In this document: one piece after another, positions 8,587-20,383 of the stretch
Layout: every line of letters begins with the position of its first letter
Position numbering within the stretch: the stretch's first letter is position 1
Source: Pseudomonas sp. GM78
GTDB taxonomy: Bacteria > Pseudomonadota > Gammaproteobacteria > Pseudomonadales > Pseudomonadaceae
NCBI RefSeq assembly: GCF_000282475.1
Contig: NZ_AKJF01000066.1
Span: forward strand, 1 to 64,000
Direction: 5' to 3'
DNA length: 64,000 bases
Translations under genes and position numbers: made by a program
The notes under the pieces: model-generated
What the model saw: the letters and a program-made list of their open reading frames with translations, nothing else
The model's database searches: none
What the model was told of the DNA's origin: nothing

Positions 8587-9219
8587 TCAATACTCCGTCA
8601 CCTTCTGCCGGCGCAAGATCCACCCCGCCTCCCCAGGCATCAACCGGTATTGGATCTCGCGCATCTTCCCGGTCCGACCCGCCGAGGCGTCCGCGCTGTC
8701 ATACAGCACAAACCGCTGCACCAATGTGTTTTCCACCACGGCAAACTCGTCCTCGCCCCGGTACCCCTCGGCGATCTTCGGATCTTCGCTGACCGGAGGC
8801 AGATAGATCGCGCTGAGGGATTTTTTCCGGTTGGCGGAGTAGGCAACAAGTTCGCCGGGCAATCCGAGCCCTGGTGACCTGACGAACACGTAGATTTCCG
8901 GTGAGCCGTCCCGATCAATGTCTGCAACTTCTGCCCTGGAGATGTCGCTGGCCAAGGGATGAGTCATGGCTGAATTATCTATTTCCAGCCCTTGGGGATC
9001 GATGCGCATTACCCGGCTGCCATCGACTGACGCTTGCGTCACATGAAAAGTAATTCCCTGCAGTTCGAGCGTCTGGTCGAAAGGCTGCGTGCCATTACCG
9101 GCATAGGTATCAACGCCGTTGTTGAAAGAGACATGCTCGACCTTAGGGGCGACTGCGCTGGCGGCCTGTGCCGGCAGGGCGACCATCGCCGTCAGCAGGG
9201 CCAGAATCCGGATGTTCAT
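8587..9219 (-). CDS. pliI: PliI-type periplasmic lysozyme inhibitor
   Basis: A 210-aa exported protein with a signal peptide cleaved after the Ala-rich region (PAQA, about residue 19). The mature part contains the blocks RAEVADIDRDGSPEIYVFV, YSANRKKSLSAIYLPP and GEDEFAVVENTLVQRF, which I recognise from PliI, the periplasmic inhibitor of invertebrate-type (I-type) lysozyme. The protein would protect peptidoglycan against lysozymes of invertebrate hosts or predators. The assignment rests on remembered family motifs, not a search. Single gene; the start ATG is followed directly by the signal peptide. Confidence 0.7.
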   Translation of the reverse strand: MNIRILALLTAMVALPAQAASAVAPKVEHVSFNNGVDTYAGNGTQPFDQTLELQGITFHVTQASVDGSRVMRIDPQGLEIDNSAMTHPLASDISRAEVADIDRDGSPEIYVFVRSPGLGLPGELVAYSANRKKSLSAIYLPPVSEDPKIAEGYRGEDEFAVVENTLVQRFVLYDSADASAGRTGKMREIQYRLMPGEAGWILRRQKVTEY

Positions 9220-9349
9220 GTTCTGCGTCCTGAATGCCTCGCTTCAGTGGAGGGATGAGCATAGTTGCGCTTGCCAGTTCGCACCGCTCACGACCGTCCA
9301 GTGGCCTATTCTTTGATTCTGGCCAGCATTGAAAGGGGGGGCAGACCCC

Positions 9350-10069
9350 ATGAACGATTTGCTGAAAAAAGTACTCGACGCCCATGGCGGCCTGGAGCGC
9401 TGGAACAGGTTCACCACGCTCAACGCCACCATCGTCACGGGCGGGGAATTATGGGCAATCAAGGGCGTGGTGCAAGACACGATGTCCCGTGAGATGACCG
9501 TCAGCCTGCACCAGCAAAGCGCCAGCGTGACGCCGTTCGGCAACCCGCACTGGCGCACGGTATTCCGCGGCGACTACATCGCCATCGAAACCACCGATGG
9601 CGAAATCGTGCGCGAGCGAGCGAACCCACGAGAATCATTCGCCGGGCATGTCATGGATACCCCCTGGGACCCGTTGCACCGCGCGTACTTCAGCGGATAC
9701 GCCATGTGGACCTATCTGACGACGCCGTTTTTCATGGCGATGCCGGGGTTCAGCGTCACTGAAATCACTCCTTGGCAGGAAGGCCCCGAGGCGTGGCGCG
9801 GTCTGCGGGTCGAGTTCCCGGAACACATCGCCAGCCACAGCCGGTTGCAGGATTTTTACTTCGGTGACGACGGCCTGTTGCGTCGACACGACTATCACGT
9901 CGACGTGGCCGGCGGCTTTGCAGCTGCCCAGTACGTGAGCGAGTACGTTGAAGCCCAGGGCTTTCGTTTTCCTTCCCGGCGTAGAGCCTACCTGCGGGGC
10001 GAGGATCGGCATCCGGTGCGGGAGAGGGTGATGGTGTCGATTGACTTGAGCGAGTTTCGTTTGAGTTGA
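9350..10069 (+). CDS. conserved protein of unknown function
   Basis: A 239-aa soluble protein without signal peptide. The N-terminal block LLKKVLDAHGGLERWNRFTT and the following Gly-rich strand segment VTGGELWAIKG are similar in my memory to uncharacterised actinobacterial and proteobacterial proteins, possibly of a lipoprotein-carrier-like beta fold (long strands and a curved-sheet pattern). No catalytic motif is obvious. The ATG at 9350 is preferred over one at 9329 because a G-rich stretch precedes it. It is transcribed alone, divergent from the PliI gene. Confidence 0.6.
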   Translation: MNDLLKKVLDAHGGLERWNRFTTLNATIVTGGELWAIKGVVQDTMSREMTVSLHQQSASVTPFGNPHWRTVFRGDYIAIETTDGEIVRERANPRESFAGHVMDTPWDPLHRAYFSGYAMWTYLTTPFFMAMPGFSVTEITPWQEGPEAWRGLRVEFPEHIASHSRLQDFYFGDDGLLRRHDYHVDVAGGFAAAQYVSEYVEAQGFRFPSRRRAYLRGEDRHPVRERVMVSIDLSEFRLS

Positions 10070-10099
10070 GGGGTAGAGCGCGGGATTTGGGCGTGATCC

Positions 10100-10570
10100 C
10101 TAATCTTGTTGCATAGTGTCCAACGTCACCGTGTGCTTGAAATGATGCTCCCAAAGCCTCACCCCCAATGCTCCCGTGCGATCCAGCGATGACCCCACCG
10201 TCAGATCCGTGATCAGCGTCGGTTGCAACCCCGCATCGAATAGCGCGAACCCGGCCGCCAGGCAGCAGGTTTCGGTTTGCAGGCCGCACACCAGTACCCG
10301 CTCCACTTTCAGGCTTAGCAAATACTCGATGGTTTCCGGCGACGGTGCGTAGCCGTGCTTGATGAAGATGCGGTCGGCCTCGATCAGGCTGTCGTCGTCT
10401 GGAGCAGGGTGCCAGCCGAGTTGTTTCTGGAAGGGCGTTCTGGATTCATCGTGGCGTTCGACGGTGGCGACGCTTGGCAGGGTGCCGAGCAATGGGCGGA
10501 TGCCGTCGATGAGCCATTGGGGTGGGGTGAAGCTGGGTTGCACGTCGATGATCAGGAGGGCTTGGCGCAT
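10100..10570 (-). CDS. isochorismatase-family cysteine hydrolase
   Basis: A 156-aa member of the isochorismatase/nicotinamidase superfamily. The catalytic triad is visible: Asp in LLIIDVQ (residue 9), Lys in IFIKHGYA (about 71) and Cys in LQTETCCLAAGFALFDAG (about 102). The protein is shorter than nicotinamidases and lacks their metal-binding His cluster, so a simple amide or ester hydrolase is likely; the substrate is unknown. Convergent with the preceding unknown-function gene and separated by 30 bases. Confidence 0.8.
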   Translation of the reverse strand: MRQALLIIDVQPSFTPPQWLIDGIRPLLGTLPSVATVERHDESRTPFQKQLGWHPAPDDDSLIEADRIFIKHGYAPSPETIEYLLSLKVERVLVCGLQTETCCLAAGFALFDAGLQPTLITDLTVGSSLDRTGALGVRLWEHHFKHTVTLDTMQQD

Positions 10571-10645
10571 GGGCTTCTCCGAGGGGGGGGGGCGTTGCGA
10601 CGGTAGCTGATGTGGCCGCGGGTGTTTTGCGGTGGTCTGGCTGGC

Positions 10646-10670
10646 CCCTTCGCGGGCAAGCCCGCTCCTA
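10646..10670. repeat. REP element (GCGGGCAAGCCCGC core)
   Basis: The palindrome GCGGGC-AA-GCCCGC followed by TCCTA is the standard fluorescent-Pseudomonas REP sequence. It lies in the gap between the isochorismatase gene and ssrA. Confidence 0.85.
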
Positions 10671-10713
10671 GAGAGAGCGCGTGAGCTTTAAATTATCGAA
10701 CTCCAGATGCAAC

Positions 10714-10737
10714 AAAACCCGCGCTGGGCGGGTTTTG
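10714..10737 (-). terminator. ssrA terminator
   Basis: AAAACCCGCCCAGCGCGGGTTTTG on the minus strand forms a GC-rich stem with flanking A and T runs, 15 bases beyond the tmRNA 3' end. Confidence 0.8.
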
Positions 10738-10751
10738 TCTTGCTTCGTATT

Positions 10752-11148
10752 TGGTGGAGCCGGGGGGATTTGAACCCCCGTCCGCCAGTACTCCGCTGTC
10801 GGTACTACATGCGTAGCCGTGTCTATTAAGTTAACCCTCAGCGACCCGACGGGCAGGGTGCTTTGGGCGAGTTGTGTAAGTTTTAGCCGCTTCGTCCACA
10901 ACGTACTGCACGGCGATTCTGTTCTATATGACAATCACTTTGGGTTTACAGACATCCCCTGGTGATTGCTGGACCCGAAGGTACCAGAAGCTCAGGGCTA
11001 AGGCTGCTTACGCAGCGAGAGCGAATTCCTGGCCGTAGTTATCGTCATTGGCAACTATAAGTAGTTGCAACAGTGGATTTACGAGTTCTGTTACCAACTC
11101 GGCATGCACCTAAAGTTTCGCAACCGGCGTCGAATCCTAAACGGCCCC
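10752..11148 (-). ncRNA. ssrA: transfer-messenger RNA (tmRNA)
   Basis: The 397-nt RNA begins GGGGCCGTTTAGGATTCGACG and ends in CCCCCCGGCTCCACCA, the tRNA-Ala-like acceptor with TTTGAA/TTCAA T-arm characteristic of tmRNA. The tag reading frame runs from 11052 to 11008 and encodes ANDDNYGQEFALAA followed by TAA. tmRNA with SmpB rescues stalled ribosomes and marks the unfinished protein for ClpXP and other proteases through the LAA end. Its partner gene smpB lies about 9 kb away at 20384. A possible promoter is TACACT (11196-11191) with a poor -35, which would give a precursor trimmed by RNase P. Confidence 0.97.
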
Positions 11149-11212
11149 GAACTCATTGCCCGAAAACCTCGTTGAGCAACAAGCCAGTACAGTGTACGCC
11201 AATGAGGCGCGG

Positions 11213-11236
11213 AAGGCCAACCCGAAGGTTGGCCTT
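11213..11236 (-). terminator. UUCG-loop hairpin
   Basis: On the minus strand AAGGCCAACC-TTCG-GGTTGGCCTT is a perfect 10-bp stem with a stable UUCG tetraloop, directly after the stop of the small exported protein. The T tail is weak, so it may act as a transcript-stabilising 3' end. Confidence 0.65.
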
Positions 11237-11244
11237 GCCTGTGT

Positions 11245-11520
11245 TCACTTTTTGGTAGGGCTGCGCTGCTGAATTTTCTCTAGCATCTGACCGGAGATCT
11301 CGATGCAGTCCTTGTCGTTACCGGATGCCTGAGCCTTTTTCGCATCGGCCAGCGCGGTTTTCGCGTTATCCATGGAGTTCTCGGATACGGCGGGTGCGGT
11401 GGTGATTGCGTCGTCCAGTTTTTGAACTTGTGCGTCACAAAGATCCTTGTCTGCCGCGAATACAGGCGATGCCAGCAGTGCCGCAGTGATAAACAATCCA
11501 GCCATTGCAGAGTGCTTCAT
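11245..11520 (-). CDS. small exported protein of unknown function
   Basis: A 91-aa protein starting at the ATG behind AGGAG (11526-11530 region). A clear signal peptide (MKHSAMAGLFITAALLASPV, cleavage near FAA) precedes a mature domain of about 68 residues that is mostly helical and contains two Cys (DLC and DC), probably a disulphide. It is a conserved-hypothetical type of Pseudomonas periplasmic protein; I cannot assign a function. A longer in-frame start at 11598 has no ribosome site and would hide the signal peptide. Confidence 0.7.
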   Translation of the reverse strand: MKHSAMAGLFITAALLASPVFAADKDLCDAQVQKLDDAITTAPAVSENSMDNAKTALADAKKAQASGNDKDCIEISGQMLEKIQQRSPTKK

Positions 11521-11669
11521 GGGTATCTCCTTGCGCATGAGGGCTCGGTGCTGCCGGTCGATGGGGCTGCTGGCCGAGGGGGTTATAAGCCTTTTCACAG
11601 GGCTTAGCTAAATGACTATAGCTGCGCGCAGGAATTCGGTTTTCTTTTGCTGGAAGTGGGTAAGAATGC

Positions 11670-11694
11670 AAAAAGGGGCGAAAACACCCCTTTT
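11670..11694 (-). terminator. terminator of the lactate operon
   Basis: On the minus strand AAAAGGGG and CCCCTTTT pair around an 8-base loop and are followed by further T, 14 bases after the dehydrogenase stop codon. The A/T runs on both sides allow termination in both directions. Confidence 0.8.
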
Positions 11695-11707
11695 CATTGC
11701 GTCATCC

Positions 11708-14514
<2,807 letters not shown>

Positions 14515-14518
<4 letters not shown>

Positions 14519-15186
14519 TGGTCCTCCAGGATCAACACCACCAGGTCTTTCGGGCCGTGGGCGCCGTAGGCCAGGACTTGTTCGATGTCAGCGGTTTTCG
14601 ACGGGCCGGAAACCAGCAAGGCATTGGTCGGCATGCCCTGGGCCCATTCGAATTCCTGTTGTACCTGATAGAAGTTATCGCGGATTTCACTGGCCTTGAG
14701 CAGGGCGAAATGCACCGGCGGCGCCAGGCTCATGAGACGCGGTTCTTCCCGTGTCGGCCAGATGATCAGGCTGCCCGTGGCGGCGATGGCGCCAAGGGTG
14801 GTGGTCAGGCTCGCCGGTGTGTCGTTGAACAGTTCTGCTTTCCATTCTTCAACCGGGCGGTCGTAGGCCTTGAGCGCCGGCAGGCCGGGATTTTTCGCCC
14901 AGTGCTGCGTGACACGTTGCCCGTGCGGCGTAGTCGGGGCGATCAACAGGCTGGGCAACTGGCGATCTTGCAGCAGTGTTGCCAGCAAGGCCGGCCAGTG
15001 TTCACCGCAAGTCAGGTGGATTTCCGTGTGCACGGCTTCCATCAGTTTGCGCAGTTGCGGGATGCGTTGATCTGGCGCGTAGGTGTAGGGCTTCGTCACC
15101 AGCTCGACGTCGAAGTTGTCAGCCACCGGGGTGGTGCCTGTCAGGCTTTTGCGCAGCTTGGCGAGGATATTTTGCTTGGCGCTCAT
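14515..15186 (-). CDS. lldG: L-lactate dehydrogenase complex subunit LldG (LutC family)
   Basis: A 223-aa LUD-domain protein of the LutC/YkgG type, with the late block ALLVSGPSKTADIEQVLAYGAHGPKDL typical of the family. Together with LldE and LldF it forms the non-flavin L-lactate dehydrogenase complex that replaces LldD in many bacteria. The ATG at 15186 overlaps the lldF stop by one base (TGATG) and follows GGGAG; the open frame extends one TTG codon further. The TGA overlaps the dld ATG, so the genes are translationally coupled. Confidence 0.9.
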
Positions 15187-16640
15187 CAACGATCTCCCTG
15201 TTTGGCCAGATGCTCGCGGGCCATGTCATGCAGTGAGCGGGCGGCGGGTTTCGGCGCACTGTGGTTTTGCGTCCAGGGGCCGACATTGCTCGGTGTAAGG
15301 GCGCGCAGGCGGGTAGCGGCCAAGCCGAACAGGCGATACAGCGTCGGTGAACTGTTGAGTCTGGCCCAGGCGTTCCAGATGAACCGTTCCTTGCGCGAGT
15401 ACTTGCTACCCTGGCCACGCATCACTTTATCCGGGCTGTCCGGCGCCTTGACGTTCTCTTCGCGCAAACGGCGCAGCAAAGCCGGGATCGGGATTTTTAC
15501 CGGGCACACTTCACCGCAGGCACCGCACAACGAAGAGGCGCTCGGGTGGTCCGGGACTTTTGCCAGGCCAACCATGTGCGGGGTGATGATTTTGCCGATA
15601 GGGCCAGGGTAGACCTCGCCGTAGGCATGACCGCCGATTCGGGTGTAGACCGGGCAATGATTCATGCAGGCGCCGCAGCGGATGCAGTTCAGGGTCTGGC
15701 GCAATTCGCTGTCGGCAAACGCCTGGCTGCGACCATTATCGAGCAGAACCAGATGCACTTCCTGGGGGCCGTCGAGCTCATGCTCCTTGCGCGGGCCGGA
15801 GATCATGTTGACGTAGGTGGTGATCGGGATGCCCAAGGCCGAGCGGGTCAGCAACGACAGCAGCGGCACCACGTCGCGCAGGTTCTCCACGACTTTCTCG
15901 ATGCCGGTGACAGCGATGTGCACCGGTGGCACAGTGGTCGTCATGCGGCCGTTGCCTTCGTTTTCCACCAGCAGCAGGGTGCCGGTTTCGGCCACGGCGA
16001 AGTTGACGCCGGAGACGCCGATGTCCGCTTCGAAGAATTTCTGCCGCAGGACCCTGCGACCGATCTGAATGAGTTGGTCAACGTCCTTGGTGTATTCCAC
16101 ACCCAGTTTGTCGTGGAACAAGGACGCGACCTGACCGGCATTCTTGTGGATCGCCGGCATGATTATATGTGAAGGCTTCTCGTGGTCGAGCTGGACGATG
16201 TACTCGCCCATGTCCGATTCCAGGCATTCAATGCCCTGTTCAGCGAGGACATGGTTCATCTCCATCTCTTCGCTGACCATCGATTTACCCTTGATCACTT
16301 GCCGCCCCTCGTGAGCGCGGATGATCGAGAGGACGATGCCATTGGCTTCGTCCACCGTTTCCGCCCAGTGCACTGTCACACCGTTGCGGGTCAGGTTCTG
16401 TTCAAGTTGCTCGAGCAACTCGGGCAACTTCGATAACGCACGGGCGCGGACAGCATTGCCCAGCGCTCGCAGATGTTCTCTTTCATGGGCATCGCTGAAA
16501 GCCGATGCCCGTTTGGTCATCAGTGAATCCATCGCCTTGCGAAAGTTGCCTCGCAATTGCGAATCACCCAAGGCTTCGTGAGCCCGGGTGCGGAAGTCTT
16601 CTTCTACGGCGACCGTAGGAATAATCTCGGCGGCACTCAT
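15186..16640 (-). CDS. lldF: L-lactate dehydrogenase complex subunit LldF (LutB family)
   Basis: A 484-aa iron-sulphur protein of the LutB/YkgF type. The LUD domain occupies the first two thirds (GVSGVNFAVAETGTLLLVEN near residue 210), followed by a 4Fe-4S ferredoxin module with CIRCGACMNHCPVY and CGACGEVCPVKIP. A Trp/Arg-rich tail follows. It is the electron-transfer core of the LldEFG L-lactate dehydrogenase. The ATG at 16640 overlaps the lldE stop (ATGA), which decides against the in-frame upstream start at 16739 inside lldE. Confidence 0.92.
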   Translation of the reverse strand: MSAAEIIPTVAVEEDFRTRAHEALGDSQLRGNFRKAMDSLMTKRASAFSDAHEREHLRALGNAVRARALSKLPELLEQLEQNLTRNGVTVHWAETVDEANGIVLSIIRAHEGRQVIKGKSMVSEEMEMNHVLAEQGIECLESDMGEYIVQLDHEKPSHIIMPAIHKNAGQVASLFHDKLGVEYTKDVDQLIQIGRRVLRQKFFEADIGVSGVNFAVAETGTLLLVENEGNGRMTTTVPPVHIAVTGIEKVVENLRDVVPLLSLLTRSALGIPITTYVNMISGPRKEHELDGPQEVHLVLLDNGRSQAFADSELRQTLNCIRCGACMNHCPVYTRIGGHAYGEVYPGPIGKIITPHMVGLAKVPDHPSASSLCGACGEVCPVKIPIPALLRRLREENVKAPDSPDKVMRGQGSKYSRKERFIWNAWARLNSSPTLYRLFGLAATRLRALTPSNVGPWTQNHSAPKPAARSLHDMAREHLAKQGDR

Positions 16641-17461
16641 TGGGCACCCCCGGTACGCTGCCAGAGAAAGCTGGCCAGGTGTTGACCGCGCAGCGCTTCC
16701 TTCTGTTTCTCCAGCGAGCCATTGATATTCATCAGGCAACCGCAGTCGGCACTGAGTACCTGGTGCGCGCCGGATTCCTTCAATGAGCGGGTCTTGTCAG
16801 CCACCATCGCACCGGAAATGTCTGGCATACGGACGCTGAAAGTCCCACCGAAGCCACAGCATTCGCTTTCGTGACTGTGCTCCACCCGTTCCACGTTGCC
16901 CAGTTGCGACAACAGCTCGCGGCCGTGCAGGTGGGTGTTCATTTCACGGCGTGCCGAACACGACGTGTGCAACGCTACCTTCACCGGCGTGCCGCTGTCC
17001 TTGAACTGCACCTTGCAGACAAACAGCAGAAACTCGGCCAGCTCATAGGTCCTGGCCGCCAGGGCCTGGACTTGTTGCAACGTGTCCGGCTCATCCTTGA
17101 ACAAGTCGGCATAGTGTTCGCGCAACATGCCCGCGCAGGAACCCGAAGGCACCACCACCGGATAATCACCGGAGAACAGCGCCAGTTGCGAGCGCGCGAC
17201 GGTCCTGGCCTGCTCGGTGTAGCCCGAGGTATAGGCCGGTTGACCGCAGCAGCTTTGCCCTTGCGGGTACTCGACACGAATGCCTTCGCGCTCCAGCAGG
17301 TGGATCGCGTCCATTCCGGCTTGCGGGTAGAACAGATCCACTACGCAGGTCCCGAACAGGTACACCCGTTGCGGTTTCTCGCTGGGGTATTGCCGAGGCT
17401 CGGGCAGTGGCGGGGCGACACGGGTCGCATTCGGCACAGCGTTGTAAAAAAGCTCGCTCAT
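16637..17461 (-). CDS. lldE: L-lactate dehydrogenase complex subunit LldE (LutA family)
   Basis: A 274-aa protein with two CCG cysteine-rich domains: CVVDLFYPQAG...SCCGQPAYTSG in the first half and HTSCSARRE...ECCGFGGTFSVRMPD in the second. This is the LutA/YkgE signature; the domains bind an iron-sulphur cluster and pass electrons from lactate. It is separated from lldP by 144 bases that carry a hairpin, and overlaps lldF. The start ATG has only a modest GAGAG ribosome site. Confidence 0.92.
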   Translation of the reverse strand: MSELFYNAVPNATRVAPPLPEPRQYPSEKPQRVYLFGTCVVDLFYPQAGMDAIHLLEREGIRVEYPQGQSCCGQPAYTSGYTEQARTVARSQLALFSGDYPVVVPSGSCAGMLREHYADLFKDEPDTLQQVQALAARTYELAEFLLFVCKVQFKDSGTPVKVALHTSCSARREMNTHLHGRELLSQLGNVERVEHSHESECCGFGGTFSVRMPDISGAMVADKTRSLKESGAHQVLSADCGCLMNINGSLEKQKEALRGQHLASFLWQRTGGAQ

Positions 17462-17558
17462 GAGGCGTTTCTCTCGGCGGGTTAGCCATCCGTCGAGGCT
17501 GCTGAATATAAAGAGAGATTCTTTCAGCAGCCTTACAGACCGGGTAGTGAACAGCTGA

Positions 17559-17589
17559 CGCCGGGGCGTGGCCCGGCGTCGGTTTTTCC
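17559..17589 (+). terminator. strong hairpin between lldP and lldE
   Basis: GACGCCGGG and CCCGGCGTC form a 9-bp GC stem followed by GGTTTTT on the plus strand. Both neighbours are on the minus strand, where the T run precedes the stem. In the operon transcript the same stem lies just after lldP and could stabilise or attenuate; as a terminator it would stop antisense transcription running into lldP. Confidence 0.5.
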
Positions 17590-17605
17590 ATGTCGCTTGT
17601 AGTGC

Positions 17606-19300
17606 TTAGTGCACCAGCATGCCGGTGAACCAGTAGGCCTGGGCCAAAGTGATCAGGCCGACAATCGTTGCAAAGAACAGGCTGTGCTTGAGGGTGAAGC
17701 GGAACAGGTCCGATTCCTTGCCCACCAGGCCAGTTGCCGCGCAGGCCACGGCGATCGATTGTGGCGAGATCATCTTGCCGGTCACGCCGCCACTGGTGTT
17801 CGCCGCCACCAGCAAGGTGTCGTTGACGCCGATCTGGTGGGCGGTTGTCGCCTGCAACGAACTGAACAGCGCGTTGGACGAAGTATCGGAACCGGTCAGG
17901 AACACGCCCAGCCAGCCGAGGAATGGCGAGAAGAACGGAAACGCCGCACCTGTGCCGGCCAGGACCAGGGCCATGGTCGACGACATGCCCGAGTAGTTGG
18001 TGACGAACGCGAAGGCCAGCACCATGCCGATGGACAGGATCGGCCAGCGCAGCTCGTAGAAGGTCTCTTTCAAAGTGGTAAGACCAGTTTGGAAGTTGAT
18101 CTTCAGGACCAGCATCGAGATCAGCGCCGAGAAGAAAATCGCGGTGCCGGTGGCGGAAATCGGGTCAAGCTTGAACACCGCCGGGAGGGCAGTCGGCGCG
18201 GCCACGATCGGTGCCACCTTGATCACCATCTGATCCAGATGCGGGATGGCGAAGTTGAACACGAAGCTGTACATCGAGCCGCCAGCGGCAAACATCGCCT
18301 TGAACGGCTTGAGTGTCCAGATGGTCACCAGCACGGTCAGGATCAGGAACGGCGACCAAGCCTTGAAAATCTCCCCGAGGCTGTAAGGCGAAGCCACGGT
18401 GGTGCGCTTCTGGCCGAAACCACCCACGCTGGCGCTGACCACGGAAGCCGAGACGGCGCCGACGATGTGTTGGCCGGCGGCGCGTTTTGGCTGCCAGACC
18501 TTCAGGAACAGGGTCAGGGAAATCAGGCTGGCGAGGGCCGACGTGATGTCTGGCAGTTCCGGGCCGATGAAGTTGGAGGTGAAGTACTGGGTCACGGCGA
18601 AGCTCAAGCCGGCGACCAGTGCAGCAGGCCAGGTTTCCCGCACGCCGCGCAGGCCATCCATCATGAACACCAGCCAGAACGGCACGAACAGCGACAGCAG
18701 CGGCAGTTGGCGACCGGTCATGGCGCCGATCTTGAAGGCGTCGATGCCGGTCACTTGCCCGGCGACGATGATCGGAATACCCAGGGCACCGAAGGCGACC
18801 GGCGCGGTGTTCGCGATCAGGCACAGGCCTGCGGCGTACAGCGGGTTAAAGCCCAGCCCTACCAGCAGCGCGGCGGTAATCGCCACCGGTGCGCCGAAAC
18901 CGGCCGCGCCTTCGAGGAACGCGCCGAAGCAGAAACCGATCAGCAACACTTGCAGACGCTGGTCGTCGGTGATGGACAGCACCGAGCTGCGGATCACTTC
19001 GAACTGGCCACTCTTGACCGTCAATTTGTAGAGGAATACCGCCGCCACGATGATCCAGGCGATCGGCCACAGGCCATAGGCAAAGCCATATCCGGCGGCG
19101 GCGAACGCCATGTCGACCGGCATCTTGAACGCAAGGATTGCCACCAGGATCGACAAGGCCAGGGTGATGCTGCCGGCCACGTGTCCTTTGAGGCGGAACA
19201 CGGCCAGGGCCAGGAAGAAGAACACGATAGGAATGACGGCTGCGAGTGCGGACAGGCCGAGGCTGCCGAGCGGGCTGTAGAGCTGTTGCCAGGTTTGCAT
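17606..19300 (-). CDS. lldP: L-lactate permease
   Basis: A 564-aa integral membrane protein of the LctP/LldP family with about 12-14 helices. The N-terminus [20 protein letters not shown], the block [20 protein letters not shown] (near residue 120) and the C-terminal [20 protein letters not shown] are diagnostic. It imports lactate (and usually glycolate) with protons. First gene of the lactate operon, reading away from lldR. Its promoter region holds the palindromic operator at 19355-19371. Confidence 0.95.
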   Translation of the reverse strand: MQTWQQLYSPLGSLGLSALAAVIPIVFFFLALAVFRLKGHVAGSITLALSILVAILAFKMPVDMAFAAAGYGFAYGLWPIAWIIVAAVFLYKLTVKSGQFEVIRSSVLSITDDQRLQVLLIGFCFGAFLEGAAGFGAPVAITAALLVGLGFNPLYAAGLCLIANTAPVAFGALGIPIIVAGQVTGIDAFKIGAMTGRQLPLLSLFVPFWLVFMMDGLRGVRETWPAALVAGLSFAVTQYFTSNFIGPELPDITSALASLISLTLFLKVWQPKRAAGQHIVGAVSASVVSASVGGFGQKRTTVASPYSLGEIFKAWSPFLILTVLVTIWTLKPFKAMFAAGGSMYSFVFNFAIPHLDQMVIKVAPIVAAPTALPAVFKLDPISATGTAIFFSALISMLVLKINFQTGLTTLKETFYELRWPILSIGMVLAFAFVTNYSGMSSTMALVLAGTGAAFPFFSPFLGWLGVFLTGSDTSSNALFSSLQATTAHQIGVNDTLLVAANTSGGVTGKMISPQSIAVACAATGLVGKESDLFRFTLKHSLFFATIVGLITLAQAYWFTGMLVH

Positions 19301-19354
19301 ATGGGGTGGCCCCTAATTGTTGTTGGTCAATGCACTGATCAGCGTTCTTGGTTA

Positions 19355-19371
19355 ATTGGTAATACCAATTT
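19355..19371. promoter_or_regulatory. LldR operator palindrome
   Basis: AATTGGTAATACCAATT is a perfect 17-bp palindrome between the divergent lldP and lldR genes, 55 bases upstream of the lldP start. It matches the TTGGT-N3-ACCAA recognition pattern known for LldR/PdhR-type FadR-family regulators. Confidence 0.85.
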
Positions 19372-19564
19372 ACAATCGCTGTTGGCTAGGGTAAAAGCCT
19401 TGTAGGTGGTGTGTCAATTTGCCGTCCTAAAACTTTTGTCGTAGGCAGGGTTTTGCAGAGGATCTGGCCTGTCCGGGTAATGGTCGTGTGGCAGGTGCCT
19501 GCGTCGTATGGATAGGCCAGAATAGAGCCCCGGCGCACCGTCGGGATGGTGGAGAAATCGAGTT

Positions 19565-20332
19565 ATGGGGTTTGATCAGATTCGGCAGCGCCGTTTGTCT
19601 GACGATATTGTCGAGCAGCTCGAGGGCATGATTCTCGAGGGCACGCTGAAAGCGGGTGAGCGCTTGCCGGCGGAACGCACGCTGGCCGAACAATTTGGCG
19701 TTTCTCGTCCTTCGTTGCGGGAAGCTATTCAGAAACTGACCGCCAGGGGGCTGCTGGTCAGTCGTCAGGGTGGCGGCAATTACGTGGTGGAGTCCCTGGG
19801 CACGACGTTCAGCGATCCACTGTTGCATCTGCTGGAAAACAATCCCGAAGCGCAGCGCGACCTGTTGGAGTTTCGCCACACGTTGGAAGCGTCCTGCGCC
19901 TATTACGCCGCATTACGCGCCACCGACGTTGACCGTGAGCGATTGACCGCGGCGTTCAATCAATTGCTGGACTGTTATTCGCGTCACGATGAAGTCAGTC
20001 GGGCGGAAGAGGGTGCGGCGGATGCAAATTTCCATCTGGCGATCGCCGAAGCCAGTCATAACGCGGTGCTGCTGCACACCATTCGTGGGTTGTTCGACCT
20101 GCTCAAGCGCAACGTGGTCACGAACATCGGCGGCATGTACAAGCAGCGCACCGAGACCCGCGACATGCTGATTACGCAGCACCGGGAGTTGTATCAGGCG
20201 ATTGTCGAAGGCCGTGCGGAACAGGCGCGAGAAGTCTCCAGTCGCCACATCCTGTATGTGCAGGAAGTGCTGGAGGAGGTGCGTCAGGAAGTGCAGCGCG
20301 TGGCTCGGGCGGAGCGGCGCAAAGGGATGTAG
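19565..20332 (+). CDS. lldR: lactate-responsive GntR/FadR-family regulator
   Basis: A 255-aa transcription factor. The winged-helix domain is at residues 5-70 (LKAGERLPAERTLAEQFGVS...SLREAIQKLTARGLL), and the all-helical FCD ligand domain follows (FRHTLEASCAYYAAL... NAVLLHTIRGLFDLL). The divergent position next to lldP and the operator between them identify it as the lactate-sensing repressor. A 15-bp stem repeat directly after the gene separates it from convergent smpB. Confidence 0.92.
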   Translation: MGFDQIRQRRLSDDIVEQLEGMILEGTLKAGERLPAERTLAEQFGVSRPSLREAIQKLTARGLLVSRQGGGNYVVESLGTTFSDPLLHLLENNPEAQRDLLEFRHTLEASCAYYAALRATDVDRERLTAAFNQLLDCYSRHDEVSRAEEGAADANFHLAIAEASHNAVLLHTIRGLFDLLKRNVVTNIGGMYKQRTETRDMLITQHRELYQAIVEGRAEQAREVSSRHILYVQEVLEEVRQEVQRVARAERRKGM

Positions 20333-20340
20333 TCAGTTGG

Positions 20341-20373
20341 TGATCGTTCCCACGCAGAGCGTGGGAACGATCA
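20341..20373. repeat. intergenic palindromic repeat / terminator
   Basis: TGATCGTTCCCACGC and its exact complement flank AGA. The ATCGTTCCCACGC...GCGTGGGAACGAT sequence is a dispersed Pseudomonas repeat. Here it sits between the convergent lldR and smpB genes, where it can serve as a bidirectional transcript end. Confidence 0.8.
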
Positions 20374-20383
20374 GGGCAAGAAT

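Noticed and set aside
10752-10790. ssrA 3' end as an integration site for the left accessory segment
   Set aside because: tmRNA is a common island target, but I found no copy of its 3' end near 1-3170, and ordinary genes lie between.
17609-19405. 598-codon frame antisense to lldP
   Set aside because: Gln/Arg/His/Gly-rich shadow of a membrane protein gene.
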